Under the pieces are notes generated by a model, which saw only the letters and a program-made list of their open reading frames with translations, made no database searches and was not told the origin of the DNA. From NCBI RefSeq assembly GCF_921292975.1, contig NZ_CAKLCM010000002.1, positions 2,170,001 through 2,234,000 of the forward strand: DNA of 64,000 nt, given 5' to 3'. This document shows positions 55,207 through 64,000 of this stretch, in pieces; position 1 is the stretch's first letter; every line of letters starts with the position of its first letter. A program made the translations under genes and the position numbers. The stretch comes from Vibrio hippocampi. Lineage in GTDB: Bacteria > Pseudomonadota > Gammaproteobacteria > Enterobacterales > Vibrionaceae.

Positions 55207-56019
55207 ATGGCTTATTTAGAACCCAATGAGTTTGTGAAAAAGATGGTCGACTCTGGAGAGTCGAAAGTTTTTATGTCAACAAAAGATACCTTAATTAGAG
55301 CTTTTATGGCCGGCGCTATTCTGGCTCTCGCCGCCATGTTTGCGATCACAGTAACCATTCAATCTGGTTCAGCTCTGGTTGGCGCGATTCTCTTCCCCGT
55401 TGGATTTATCATGCTCTATTTAATGAAATTCGACCTTCTTACTGGTGTTTTTACTCTAGTACCACTTGCTCTCATAGATAAAAGACCCGGCGTTAACATG
55501 CAGCAATTACTCAGAAACTGGGGACTAGTCTTTGTGGGTAACTTTGCTGGCGCACTAACCGTTGCTGTGATGATGTCTTTTATACTGACTTATGGTTATA
55601 AAATTGATGGCGGTGCTATTGCTGCGAAAGTGAGTGCTATCGGTGAATCACGGACGGTGGGTTATCAGGCTCATGGTACAACGGGTTGGCTGACTATCTT
55701 TATAAGGGGCATGCTATGTAACTGGATGGTGTCAATGGGCGTCGTTGGCGCGATGATATCAACCACGGCTGGCGGTAAAATGTTGGCGATGTGGATGCCG
55801 ATCATGCTGTTCTTCTTTATGGGTTTCGAACACTCAATTGTTAACATGTTCCTATTCCCATTCTCTATGATTATGGGCGGAGATTTTACTGTTGCTGAAT
55901 ACTTAATCTGGAATGAACTACCAACAGCATTGGGGAACTTGGTCGGAGGGTTCTGTTTTGTTGGCTTGCCTCTCTATCTTACACACGTTCGTACTAGTCC
56001 AAACAGACAGATGGCATAA
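55207..56019 (+). CDS. formate/nitrite transporter (FNT) family channel
   Basis: The 270-residue protein has six membrane segments with the FNT repeats: KFDLLTGVF in the second-to-third helix loop and MLCNWMVSMGV. GFEHSIVNMF holds the central histidine at 209, the position of the FocA gate. Members carry formate, nitrite or hydrosulfide as pentamers. The first slit residues differ from FocA (DLLTG for ELFTS), so the substrate is open. SD AAGGA is 6 bases before the ATG. The upstream promoter is sigma-54 type. It is monocistronic, with a terminator. Confidence 0.88.
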   Translation: MAYLEPNEFVKKMVDSGESKVFMSTKDTLIRAFMAGAILALAAMFAITVTIQSGSALVGAILFPVGFIMLYLMKFDLLTGVFTLVPLALIDKRPGVNMQQLLRNWGLVFVGNFAGALTVAVMMSFILTYGYKIDGGAIAAKVSAIGESRTVGYQAHGTTGWLTIFIRGMLCNWMVSMGVVGAMISTTAGGKMLAMWMPIMLFFFMGFEHSIVNMFLFPFSMIMGGDFTVAEYLIWNELPTALGNLVGGFCFVGLPLYLTHVRTSPNRQMA

Positions 56020-56027
56020 GTTAAAAA

Positions 56028-56055
56028 ATGAGGAGGCAATGCCTCCTCATTTTTT
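56028..56055. terminator. FNT gene terminator, bidirectional
   Basis: ATGAGGAGGC, loop AAT, GCCTCCTCAT, flanked by an A-run and a T-run. It also serves the convergent plsC. Confidence 0.92.
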
Positions 56056-56083
56056 ATCCCGCTTAATTTAGCACCCAACTACA

Positions 56084-56809
56084 TTACTGCATATTGCGCT
56101 GTTGAACTTCTTCATCAAGTTGGGCAAGTTTCTCTTCCATCTGTTGACGGCAGATTTCAGCTAGTTGGCGAACATTCTCTTTTTCATACCCCTCAACAGA
56201 AACTGGTGGCAGCATCTCAATGATAACGTGACCATTATTCCACTTATTCAATTTGAGGTGATTGGTACTACTGCAAACGATAGGAATCACGGGAACATCG
56301 GCGCCAATTGCAGCATGAAATGCACCTGTTTTAAAAGGAAGTAACCCTCGACCACGCGAACGTGTGCCTTCTGGGAACATCCACACTGACAGATTACTGC
56401 TTTTTATACTGTCGACAACCTGATCAATCGTTCCTTTCGCTTTGCTACGGTTGGCACGATCAATCAAAATATTACCGGTTAGATAATAGAGCTGACCAAA
56501 TAGTGGCATCCATACTAAACTCTTTTTACCCACGGTCACCACATTCGGAGTGACCGCAGAAGATACAGTGAAAAGGTCCCAGTTATTCTGGTGGTTAGCG
56601 ATATAGACATGCTGACCACGCTGATACGCATCTTCGGGCAGACGCAGTTCCAATTTGATACCAAACACCTTGGACATCGCGCCAAAATAGCGACCAAATC
56701 TGAAGACGTGCTTTGGATTTCTTGGGCTTAGCAGACAGTATCCACACCCAAAAATAAACATTAAACACGCAAAAATCGCTACAGCAATGCAGCGAATCAA
56801 AGCAATCAT
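56084..56809 (-). CDS. plsC: 1-acyl-sn-glycerol-3-phosphate acyltransferase
   Basis: The 241-residue protein has an N-terminal membrane segment (residues 5-25), the acyltransferase box NHQNNWD and FPEGTRSRG, and PVIPIVCSSTN. It acylates lysophosphatidate at the inner membrane to phosphatidate. The gene follows murA, after a hairpin. Confidence 0.94.
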   Translation of the reverse strand: MIALIRCIAVAIFACLMFIFGCGYCLLSPRNPKHVFRFGRYFGAMSKVFGIKLELRLPEDAYQRGQHVYIANHQNNWDLFTVSSAVTPNVVTVGKKSLVWMPLFGQLYYLTGNILIDRANRSKAKGTIDQVVDSIKSSNLSVWMFPEGTRSRGRGLLPFKTGAFHAAIGADVPVIPIVCSSTNHLKLNKWNNGHVIIEMLPPVSVEGYEKENVRQLAEICRQQMEEKLAQLDEEVQQRNMQ

Positions 56810-56837
56810 TTTTTACTCCGACATTCCATTCAAAAAA

Positions 56838-56863
56838 GAGCCGAAACCAAAGGGTTCCGGCTC
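56838..56863 (-). terminator. murA operon terminator
   Basis: GAGCCG...AACC with GGTT...GGCTC form an imperfect stem and loop, then a six-T run on the minus strand. It lies about 20 bases after the murA stop. Confidence 0.8.
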
Positions 56864-56880
56864 ATTACATTGTTGGCTAT

Positions 56881-58411
<1,531 letters not shown>

Positions 58412-58420
58412 AAGATACTC

Positions 58421-58723
58421 CTAAATATGTTTCTCAATCACCGAATCTAGGTTGTATAATTCGATTAATATTTCTAGTTGTTTCGGTATGAAGCTGAGCA
58501 TTATATGACACTTTCGATTTTTTGCATGCTCTAATAAGTGAATTAACATCACGAGTCCCGCAGAATCAAAGCGCGTTGTATGCTGCAATGACACCTCCAA
58601 CTGCTCAACCGCAAACGGCAAGCTCATTACCTGCTGCCACAAGAACGGCACACTGGTATGTGTGATGTCCCCTTTCAATCGATAGTTACTCGCTTCAATA
58701 ACTTCAATCGTTGCCGATGACAT
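58421..58723 (-). CDS. mlaB: STAS-domain protein MlaB
   Basis: The 100-residue protein has the STAS pattern TRFDSAGLVMLIHLLEH. MlaB binds MlaF in the MlaFEDB complex and stabilises it. Its ATG shares one base with the mlaC stop. Confidence 0.92.
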   Translation of the reverse strand: MSSATIEVIEASNYRLKGDITHTSVPFLWQQVMSLPFAVEQLEVSLQHTTRFDSAGLVMLIHLLEHAKNRKCHIMLSFIPKQLEILIELYNLDSVIEKHI

Positions 58724-59367
58724 TACTTACTACCTTCAACGCGAATTGGAGTATCCGCTAATCTTTGTAGCTCTTCTGCAACAGACAAAATCCCCTCTTG
58801 GCGAATCTTACTATTCCACTCTGATTGCTTGCTAGATAGCAGACTCACGCCTTCCGCAATCATATCAAAGGCCTTCCACTCGCCCGATTTTTTATCTTTG
58901 CGCAGTTTAAACTCAAGTCTAATATTCGGTCTTGGGCTGTCCAAGATGGTCACTTGCACACCTGCAATGCTGGTTTGATCATCAATGACCGGTCGGTTTC
59001 CAAAACGGATCTCTTGACCATCGTACTGAGTTAAAACTTGAGCATACGAAGTCACAAGATAACCATGAAAAGCATTGATAAACGTCAATACATCCTCACG
59101 TTTTGCCCCTTTTAGATTAGGACCTAACAATTTAAGTGCGGCATAACGGTCATTGACGTAAGGCATCAGCTCTTCATTTACCACCACTTTTAGGTAGTCA
59201 GGATCGGCTTTTATCTTATCTTGCTCGGATTTCAAACGACCAAACGCATGCATTGATACCTGCTGCATCATGTTGTAAGGATCGGTTCTATCAATCTCGA
59301 TATCCGCAGCAACACTACCAAAAGAAACCACGATTACAGCCAACCACGAAAAATACTTCTTAAACAT
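58723..59367 (-). CDS. mlaC: periplasmic phospholipid-binding protein MlaC
   Basis: The 214-residue protein has a signal peptide (FKKYFSWLAVIVVSFGSVAA) and the Tol-Ttg2 (MlaC) fold, with LGPNLKGAKREDVLTFINAF. It ferries phospholipids between MlaA at the outer membrane and MlaFEDB. The ATG at 59367 has AGGAG 7 bases upstream; the frame is open to 59394. Confidence 0.94.
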   Translation of the reverse strand: MFKKYFSWLAVIVVSFGSVAADIEIDRTDPYNMMQQVSMHAFGRLKSEQDKIKADPDYLKVVVNEELMPYVNDRYAALKLLGPNLKGAKREDVLTFINAFHGYLVTSYAQVLTQYDGQEIRFGNRPVIDDQTSIAGVQVTILDSPRPNIRLEFKLRKDKKSGEWKAFDMIAEGVSLLSSKQSEWNSKIRQEGILSVAEELQRLADTPIRVEGSK

Positions 59368-59377
59368 ACTACTGCTC

Positions 59378-59857
59378 CTACTTCGAATCATCACTGCCGC
59401 TAATGCTATACAATACCTGGCCGATCATATCTTCTAAGACTAGAGCAGACTTGGTGTCTTCGATACGGTCGCCATCGGATAAATAGCCTTCATCGTCAAA
59501 AATGAAACCCGGTACTAGTCCGATATATTGCTCACCGATCAATCCAGAGGTAAGAATCTGCGCACTCGACGTTTCAGGGAACTGATAATCACTATTTAGC
59601 GCTAACGTCACCGTCGGTAGATAACTTTCTTTATCTAACTGGATAGCGCTAACACGGCCAACAACCACTCCCCCAACTTTAACTGGGGAGCGAACTTTTA
59701 AACTGCCGATATTATCGAAGCGAGCTTCTAGGGTATAAGTATCGCTTGAACCTAACCCCTTTACGTCAGCAACTTGAAAAATCATAAACAAAATGGCGCA
59801 AAGCCCAATAAGAACAAAGCTACCAACCCATAATTCCAACTTACGTGTTTGTTGCAT
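59378..59857 (-). CDS. mlaD: MCE-domain protein MlaD
   Basis: The 159-residue protein has an N-terminal membrane anchor (WVGSFVLIGLCAILFMIF) and one MCE domain with the conserved GSLKVRSPVKVGGVVVGRV. It forms the periplasmic hexamer ring of MlaFEDB. The ATG at 59857 is chosen because AAGGA lies 7 bases upstream. Confidence 0.95.
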   Translation of the reverse strand: MQQTRKLELWVGSFVLIGLCAILFMIFQVADVKGLGSSDTYTLEARFDNIGSLKVRSPVKVGGVVVGRVSAIQLDKESYLPTVTLALNSDYQFPETSSAQILTSGLIGEQYIGLVPGFIFDDEGYLSDGDRIEDTKSALVLEDMIGQVLYSISGSDDSK

Positions 59858-59873
59858 CGAATAATCCTTAAAT

Positions 59874-60653
59874 TTAGCTGCCAAACATGAGGGCGGTAAG
59901 AATAAAATCTAGGCCTAAAACAGCCAGTGATGAGTGAACCACCGTTTTGGTGGTTGCACGGCTAATACCTTCGGAAGTCGGCAAGGCATCATAACCATTA
60001 AATAGAGCAATCCAAGTGACGGTAATAGCAAAGGCAACACATTTGATAAAGCTATTACCAATATCTTTGCCAAGCTCAACCGATGACTGCATTGCAGACC
60101 AGAAGCTGCCGTGATCCACGCCTTTCCAGTCAACCCCAACAACATGCGCGCCTAAAATCCCGACCGACATAAAAATCATCGCCAGCATAGGCATCGAGAT
60201 CACACCCGCCCAAAATCGTGGCGACACCACTCGACGAATGGGGTCTATTGCCATCATTTCTAAGCTAGAGAGTTGCTCTGTTGTTTTCATTAGACCAATT
60301 TCTGCCGTCAAGGCAGAGCCAGCACGTCCAGCAAAAAGCAACGCCGTCACGACAGGTCCCAACTCTCTTAGCAGCGATAGCGCAACCATCTGTCCCAGGC
60401 TTCCTTCTGCACCATAGTCCACCAGCACGATATAGCCTTGCAGGCTCAACACCATACCGATAAATAGACCAGAAACCACAATAATCGCGAGAGACTGTAC
60501 ACCTAAGTTATGCAATTGTTTGAGTAGCAGGGGAAAATGCTTACTTGGCTGAGGCTTGGCAAACAACACTCCCATCAACATAAATGTAGCTCGCCCCCAT
60601 GCATAACATAGGGATAACGTCTTATGACCCAAGCTTTGTATCCAATCGGACAT
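59874..60653 (-). CDS. mlaE: ABC transporter permease MlaE
   Basis: The 259-residue protein has five or six membrane segments and the MlaE signature [27 protein letters not shown]. With MlaF, MlaD and MlaB it moves phospholipids at the inner membrane. ATG 60653 shares a base with the mlaF stop; a GTG lies one codon up. Confidence 0.95.
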   Translation of the reverse strand: MSDWIQSLGHKTLSLCYAWGRATFMLMGVLFAKPQPSKHFPLLLKQLHNLGVQSLAIIVVSGLFIGMVLSLQGYIVLVDYGAEGSLGQMVALSLLRELGPVVTALLFAGRAGSALTAEIGLMKTTEQLSSLEMMAIDPIRRVVSPRFWAGVISMPMLAMIFMSVGILGAHVVGVDWKGVDHGSFWSAMQSSVELGKDIGNSFIKCVAFAITVTWIALFNGYDALPTSEGISRATTKTVVHSSLAVLGLDFILTALMFGS

Positions 60654-61450
60654 CACGAAAACAACTCCTCAGCTAACGGTGGGCTAGGAAAGCGAAATGG
60701 CACCGGACCATCCGAGTTTCCTTGCAAAAATTGCTGAACACCCGCATCCGGATTATTACGCAAATCTTCCGGCGAGCCTTGAGCGATAATACGTCCATCG
60801 ACCAACAAATAAGCCCAATCAGCTATCGACATCACCTCTGGAACATCATGAGAGACGACAATAGAGGTGAGGTTCAAGGCACGATTTAACTTACCAATAA
60901 GCTCAACCAAAATTCCCATAGTAATCGGGTCCTGACCAACAAACGGTTCGTCATACATGATTAACTCAGGATCAAGAGCAATCGCCCTTGCCAACGCTGC
61001 TCGCCGAGCCATACCGCCAGACAATTCACTGGGCATTAACTGTGAAGCACCACGTAGACCTACGGCTTCTAGCTTAAGCAGCGACAACGTTCGAATCATT
61101 TCTTCGCTAAGTTCCGTATGCTCTCGAAGAGGAAATGCCACATTTTCCAGTACATTGAGGTCAGTAAAGAGTGCTCCCGACTGAAACAACATGCCCATTT
61201 TTTTGCGTACTTGGTAAAGGCGTTTTCTAGACAAGGCAGGAATGTTGTCGGATTCAAAACAGATCTCACCTTTATCCGGTTGAAGTTGACCGCCGATCAA
61301 TCTTAATAATGTCGTTTTACCAATCCCTGACGGTCCCATAATCGCGGTGACTTTTCCTCTAGGCACATCCAAGCTGATGTCATCGAAGATAACACGCTCT
61401 CCGCGAGTAAAAGAGAGACCTTTCACTGACACCAAGCTATTGTTTAACAT
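60653..61450 (-). CDS. mlaF: ABC transporter ATPase MlaF
   Basis: The 265-residue ATPase has Walker [10 protein letters not shown], the signature [14 protein letters not shown], Walker B LIMYDEPF and the switch His in SHD. It powers MlaFEDB. The ATG at 61450 has AAGGA upstream. It is the first gene of mlaFEDCB-ibaG-murA; plsC follows after a terminator. Confidence 0.95.
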   Translation of the reverse strand: MLNNSLVSVKGLSFTRGERVIFDDISLDVPRGKVTAIMGPSGIGKTTLLRLIGGQLQPDKGEICFESDNIPALSRKRLYQVRKKMGMLFQSGALFTDLNVLENVAFPLREHTELSEEMIRTLSLLKLEAVGLRGASQLMPSELSGGMARRAALARAIALDPELIMYDEPFVGQDPITMGILVELIGKLNRALNLTSIVVSHDVPEVMSIADWAYLLVDGRIIAQGSPEDLRNNPDAGVQQFLQGNSDGPVPFRFPSPPLAEELFS

Positions 61451-61823
61451 ACCATTCCTTTCTGATGAACCGGAAATCAAGAAGCATCAATATTAGTCTG
61501 ACCTGAAGATGAATGAAACCCGAGGATACAATTACTGACATAATTTCATCTACAATAAATGCTCTATATCAAAAATTTACCCATTTTAACGTGGTTAAAG
61601 ACGCAAAATGCGAGAACGACGAGATAATGCTGAGAGGGCTAAATAATGCGACTCCATAAATTTTAGTTGTAGACTTAACTTATACCCAATAACCGTCAGC
61701 ATGAGTGCAACAAGGCCAGACGCGGTATAATTACTAATTTATTGATTGATATACTTCCATTTTGGCACGCAAGCCGTAGAATTAGCCGCCAAATATCTTT
61801 ATTAAACACCATGGATATCCCAA
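61451..61823. other. divergent promoter region between mlaF and yrbG
   Basis: These 373 bases hold no gene and are AT-rich. TTGATA and TAGATG on the minus strand, and TAGAAT near 61778 on the plus strand, are possible promoter elements of low quality. No operator was recognised. Confidence 0.35.
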
Positions 61824-62795
61824 ATGCTTGAAGCTGTCGTTTTTCTTATTATTGGTCTGGTTTTTCTAGTCTGGAGTGCAGACAAACTGGTTTTTGGGTC
61901 AGCTGCTTTAGCAAGGAACTTTGGGATATCCCCCCTCGTTATTGGTATGACGATTCTAGCGATGGGATCATCCGCTCCTGAGATGATGGTATCTGCGACT
62001 GCCGCACTGGATGGAAAAACTGACACCGCAGTGGGCAACGTCTTAGGCTCCAACATTGCCAATATCGCACTTATCTTAGGTATTACTGCACTTATCAAGC
62101 CTTTATCTATCTCTTCCGCGGTGCTTAAGCGAGAACTGCCGCTGATGATTGTTGTCACACTCATTGCTGGCGCCCTACTTTGGGATAACTATTTGGGCTT
62201 CTATGAAGGTGTATTACTCGTTGTACTATTTTTAGCCTTTATCATCACCATGCTAAGAATCAGCCAAGCAGAAAAAGCCAAAGGCGGCAGCGATGCCATG
62301 CTCGAAGAGCAAGAGTCTGAAGTACCAGAGGGCGTTAGCAACGGCAAAGCTGCCATGTGGGTTGTGATCGGCTTAATTGTGCTACCACTCGCCGCCGATC
62401 GATTGGTTGATAGTGCGGTCACGATTGCTCAGTATTTCGGAATGAGCGATCTCGTGATCGGTTTAACCATCATCGCTATCGGTACCAGCTTGCCTGAACT
62501 GGCCGCTTCTCTTGCTGGCGTATTGAAAGGCGAAGATGATATGGCTGTGGGCAATATTATCGGCTCCAACGTGTTTAACATCCTTGCCGTAATGGGACTA
62601 CCAGGTCTTATCAATCCTTCGGTACTCAGTGAATATGCAATGGGGCGTGACTTCTGGGTTATGCTAGCGGTTTCTTTACTGTTAGTGGTGATGGCCTTAG
62701 GCAAATCCAAGAGCATTAATCGCATTGAAGGTGGCATCCTAATCGTGCTCTTCATTGGTTATCAGGTTTATCTATTTGCAAACATGGCAGCATAA
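61824..62795 (+). CDS. yrbG: calcium/sodium antiporter YrbG (CaCA family)
   Basis: The 323-residue protein has two repeats of the alpha motif: GMTILAMGSSAPEMMVS near 40 and GLTIIAIGTSLPELAASL near 215, each followed by GNVLGSN or GNIIGSN, the cation sites. About ten membrane segments. It lies before kdsD as in E. coli yrbG-kdsD-kdsC. The SD (GGAT) is poor. Confidence 0.93.
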   Translation: MLEAVVFLIIGLVFLVWSADKLVFGSAALARNFGISPLVIGMTILAMGSSAPEMMVSATAALDGKTDTAVGNVLGSNIANIALILGITALIKPLSISSAVLKRELPLMIVVTLIAGALLWDNYLGFYEGVLLVVLFLAFIITMLRISQAEKAKGGSDAMLEEQESEVPEGVSNGKAAMWVVIGLIVLPLAADRLVDSAVTIAQYFGMSDLVIGLTIIAIGTSLPELAASLAGVLKGEDDMAVGNIIGSNVFNILAVMGLPGLINPSVLSEYAMGRDFWVMLAVSLLLVVMALGKSKSINRIEGGILIVLFIGYQVYLFANMAA

Positions 62796-62806
62796 GGGCG
62801 AATTTC

Positions 62807-63793
62807 ATGTCTAGATTTGATTATATCCAAAGTGCTAAGCGGGTGTTGGATATTGAAGTACAAGCGCTGAAACATATTGAACACTATTTCGATGACCAAT
62901 TTGCTGCCGTTTGTGACACTATTCTCAATCATGCAGGTAAAGTCATTGTCATGGGCATGGGGAAATCCGGTCACATCGGCAAAAAGATAGCGGCGACGCT
63001 CGCGAGCACGGGCACCTCAGCATTTTTTGTTCATCCCGGCGAAGCAGCGCATGGCGATCTTGGTATGGTTGAAGCCAAAGACCTCGTGATCGCAATTTCA
63101 AACTCAGGCGAATCGGATGAAATCTTGGGTTTGTTTCCAGTATTTAAGCGCTTGGGTATTCGCACCGTCAGCATGACTGGAAAACCAGAATCAAGCATGG
63201 CTAAACTGTCTGACTTCCACTTACAAATTACAGTTCCTAAAGAAGCTTGTCCTCTCGGTTTAGCACCGACCTCAAGTTCAACCGCCACTCTTGTGATGGG
63301 GGACGCCTTGGCGGTCGCGCTGCTTGAAGCGCGTGGATTTAATGAACAGGATTTTGCCCTTTCTCATCCTGGTGGGGCATTAGGTCGTAAATTACTACTA
63401 AAATTAAGCGATATTATGCACTCTGGTGATGCATTACCGACTGTCAGTGCCGACACCTTAGTCCGCGATGCGCTATTAGAAATCTCTGATAAAGGTTTAG
63501 GTATGACCACCATCATTGATGAACATCAACATCTATTGGGTCTATTCACCGACGGTGATTTGCGGCGTATTTTAGATAAGCGCATCGATATTCACACCAC
63601 TAAAATTGGTGAAGTCATGACAGAAAACCCAACCACGACCTCTCCACACCTATTAGCGGCAGAGGGTCTCCATCTTATGCAGTCCAAGAACATCAATGGT
63701 TTAATCTTAGTCGAACAAGGTAAACTAGCGGGACAAGACAAAGTAGTGGGCGCATTAAATATGCATGATCTATTAAAAGCAGGGGTCGTCTAA
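62807..63793 (+). CDS. kdsD: D-arabinose 5-phosphate isomerase KdsD
   Basis: The 328-residue protein has an N-terminal SIS domain (GKVIVMGMGKSGHIGKKIAATLASTGT-like core and ISNSGESDEIL) and two C-terminal CBS domains. It converts ribulose 5-phosphate to arabinose 5-phosphate for Kdo of LPS. It follows yrbG by 11 bases and overlaps kdsC by one base. Confidence 0.96.
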   Translation: MSRFDYIQSAKRVLDIEVQALKHIEHYFDDQFAAVCDTILNHAGKVIVMGMGKSGHIGKKIAATLASTGTSAFFVHPGEAAHGDLGMVEAKDLVIAISNSGESDEILGLFPVFKRLGIRTVSMTGKPESSMAKLSDFHLQITVPKEACPLGLAPTSSSTATLVMGDALAVALLEARGFNEQDFALSHPGGALGRKLLLKLSDIMHSGDALPTVSADTLVRDALLEISDKGLGMTTIIDEHQHLLGLFTDGDLRRILDKRIDIHTTKIGEVMTENPTTTSPHLLAAEGLHLMQSKNINGLILVEQGKLAGQDKVVGALNMHDLLKAGVV

Positions 63794-64000
63794 TGACACA
63801 AAAAATTGAAACACTTTATGGTCCAGTAGATAAAAACATTGTCGAGATTGCCGCCAAGATAAAGCTATTAATCTGCGACGTCGACGGTGTGTTCTCTGAC
63901 GGTTTGGTCTTTATGGGCAACCAGGGCGAAGAACTGAAAACCTTTCATACTCGTGACGGCTATGGCATTAAGTCATTAATGAATGCTGGCATCGAAATCG
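63793..64000 (+). CDS. kdsC: 3-deoxy-D-manno-octulosonate 8-phosphate phosphatase, partial
   Basis: The frame is open from the ATG at 63793 to the window edge, about 69 residues. It contains the HAD motif LLICDVDGVFSDG and FHTRDGYGIKSLM, characteristic of KdsC. It removes phosphate from Kdo-8-phosphate. The rest is outside the window. Confidence 0.95.
   Translation, partial: MTQKIETLYGPVDKNIVEIAAKIKLLICDVDGVFSDGLVFMGNQGEELKTFHTRDGYGIKSLMNAGIEI

Overview
The window is chromosomal DNA of a Vibrio-like gammaproteobacterium. The assignment rests on gene order (rpoE-rseABC-lepA-lepB-rnc-era-recO-pdxJ-acpS; barA-rlmD-relA-mazG-pyrG-eno; ygfX-sdhE/ygfZ; lptFG/pepA-holC-valS; mlaFEDCB-ibaG-murA with yrbG-kdsD-kdsC), on protein sequences close to Enterobacteriaceae and Vibrio orthologues, and on a complete rRNA operon with tRNA-Ile and tRNA-Ala in the spacer. 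No species is claimed. No insertion sequence, prophage, integron or CRISPR array was seen.

Layout. 1-878: end of ispD and ftsB. 1214-3016: a two-domain ornithine-lipid synthase gene (olsF type) behind an 11-bp phased array of PhoB-like half sites. 2988-8783: an arsenic island with three detoxification routes: ArsR/ACR3 arsenite export; an ArsR-GAPDH-phosphatase-ArsJ operon for the 1-arseno-3-phosphoglycerate route; and a divergent gene fusing a thioredoxin-type arsenate reductase to an ArsR repressor domain. 8844-14101: a HAD phosphatase, pykF, a GntR regulator, an unlisted 43-residue membrane protein and eno. 14181-20582: pyrG, mazG, relA and rlmD. 20775-23570: the hybrid kinase barA, convergent with the lepA-to-acpS operon. 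30152-32804: the sigma-E operon. 33181-38131: nadB, ygfX-sdhE, ygfZ, a YbaK-like deacylase, a strong small-RNA candidate, a 15-bp minisatellite and a ytfK (DUF1107) homologue. 38290-47414: lptG/lptF, pepA-holC-valS, and lysC behind a lysine riboswitch. 47695-53162: rrn operon on the minus strand (16S, tRNA-Ile, tRNA-Ala, 23S, 5S, tRNA-Asp). 53686-64000: an HD-GYP phosphodiesterase, an FNT channel behind a sigma-54 promoter, plsC, the murA-ibaG-mla operon, yrbG, kdsD and the start of kdsC.

Common themes. Envelope biogenesis is heavily represented: LPS transport (LptFG), Kdo synthesis (KdsD, KdsC), phospholipid trafficking (Mla), peptidoglycan (MurA), PlsC, ornithine lipid and sigma-E stress control. 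Stringent-response functions are RelA and the SpoT activator homologue YtfK. The parts least explained by known annotation are the regulatory sites of the arsenic island, the small RNA candidate at 37247-37368, the minisatellite beside it, the 43-residue membrane protein at 12399-12530 and the sigma-54 promoter of the FNT gene.
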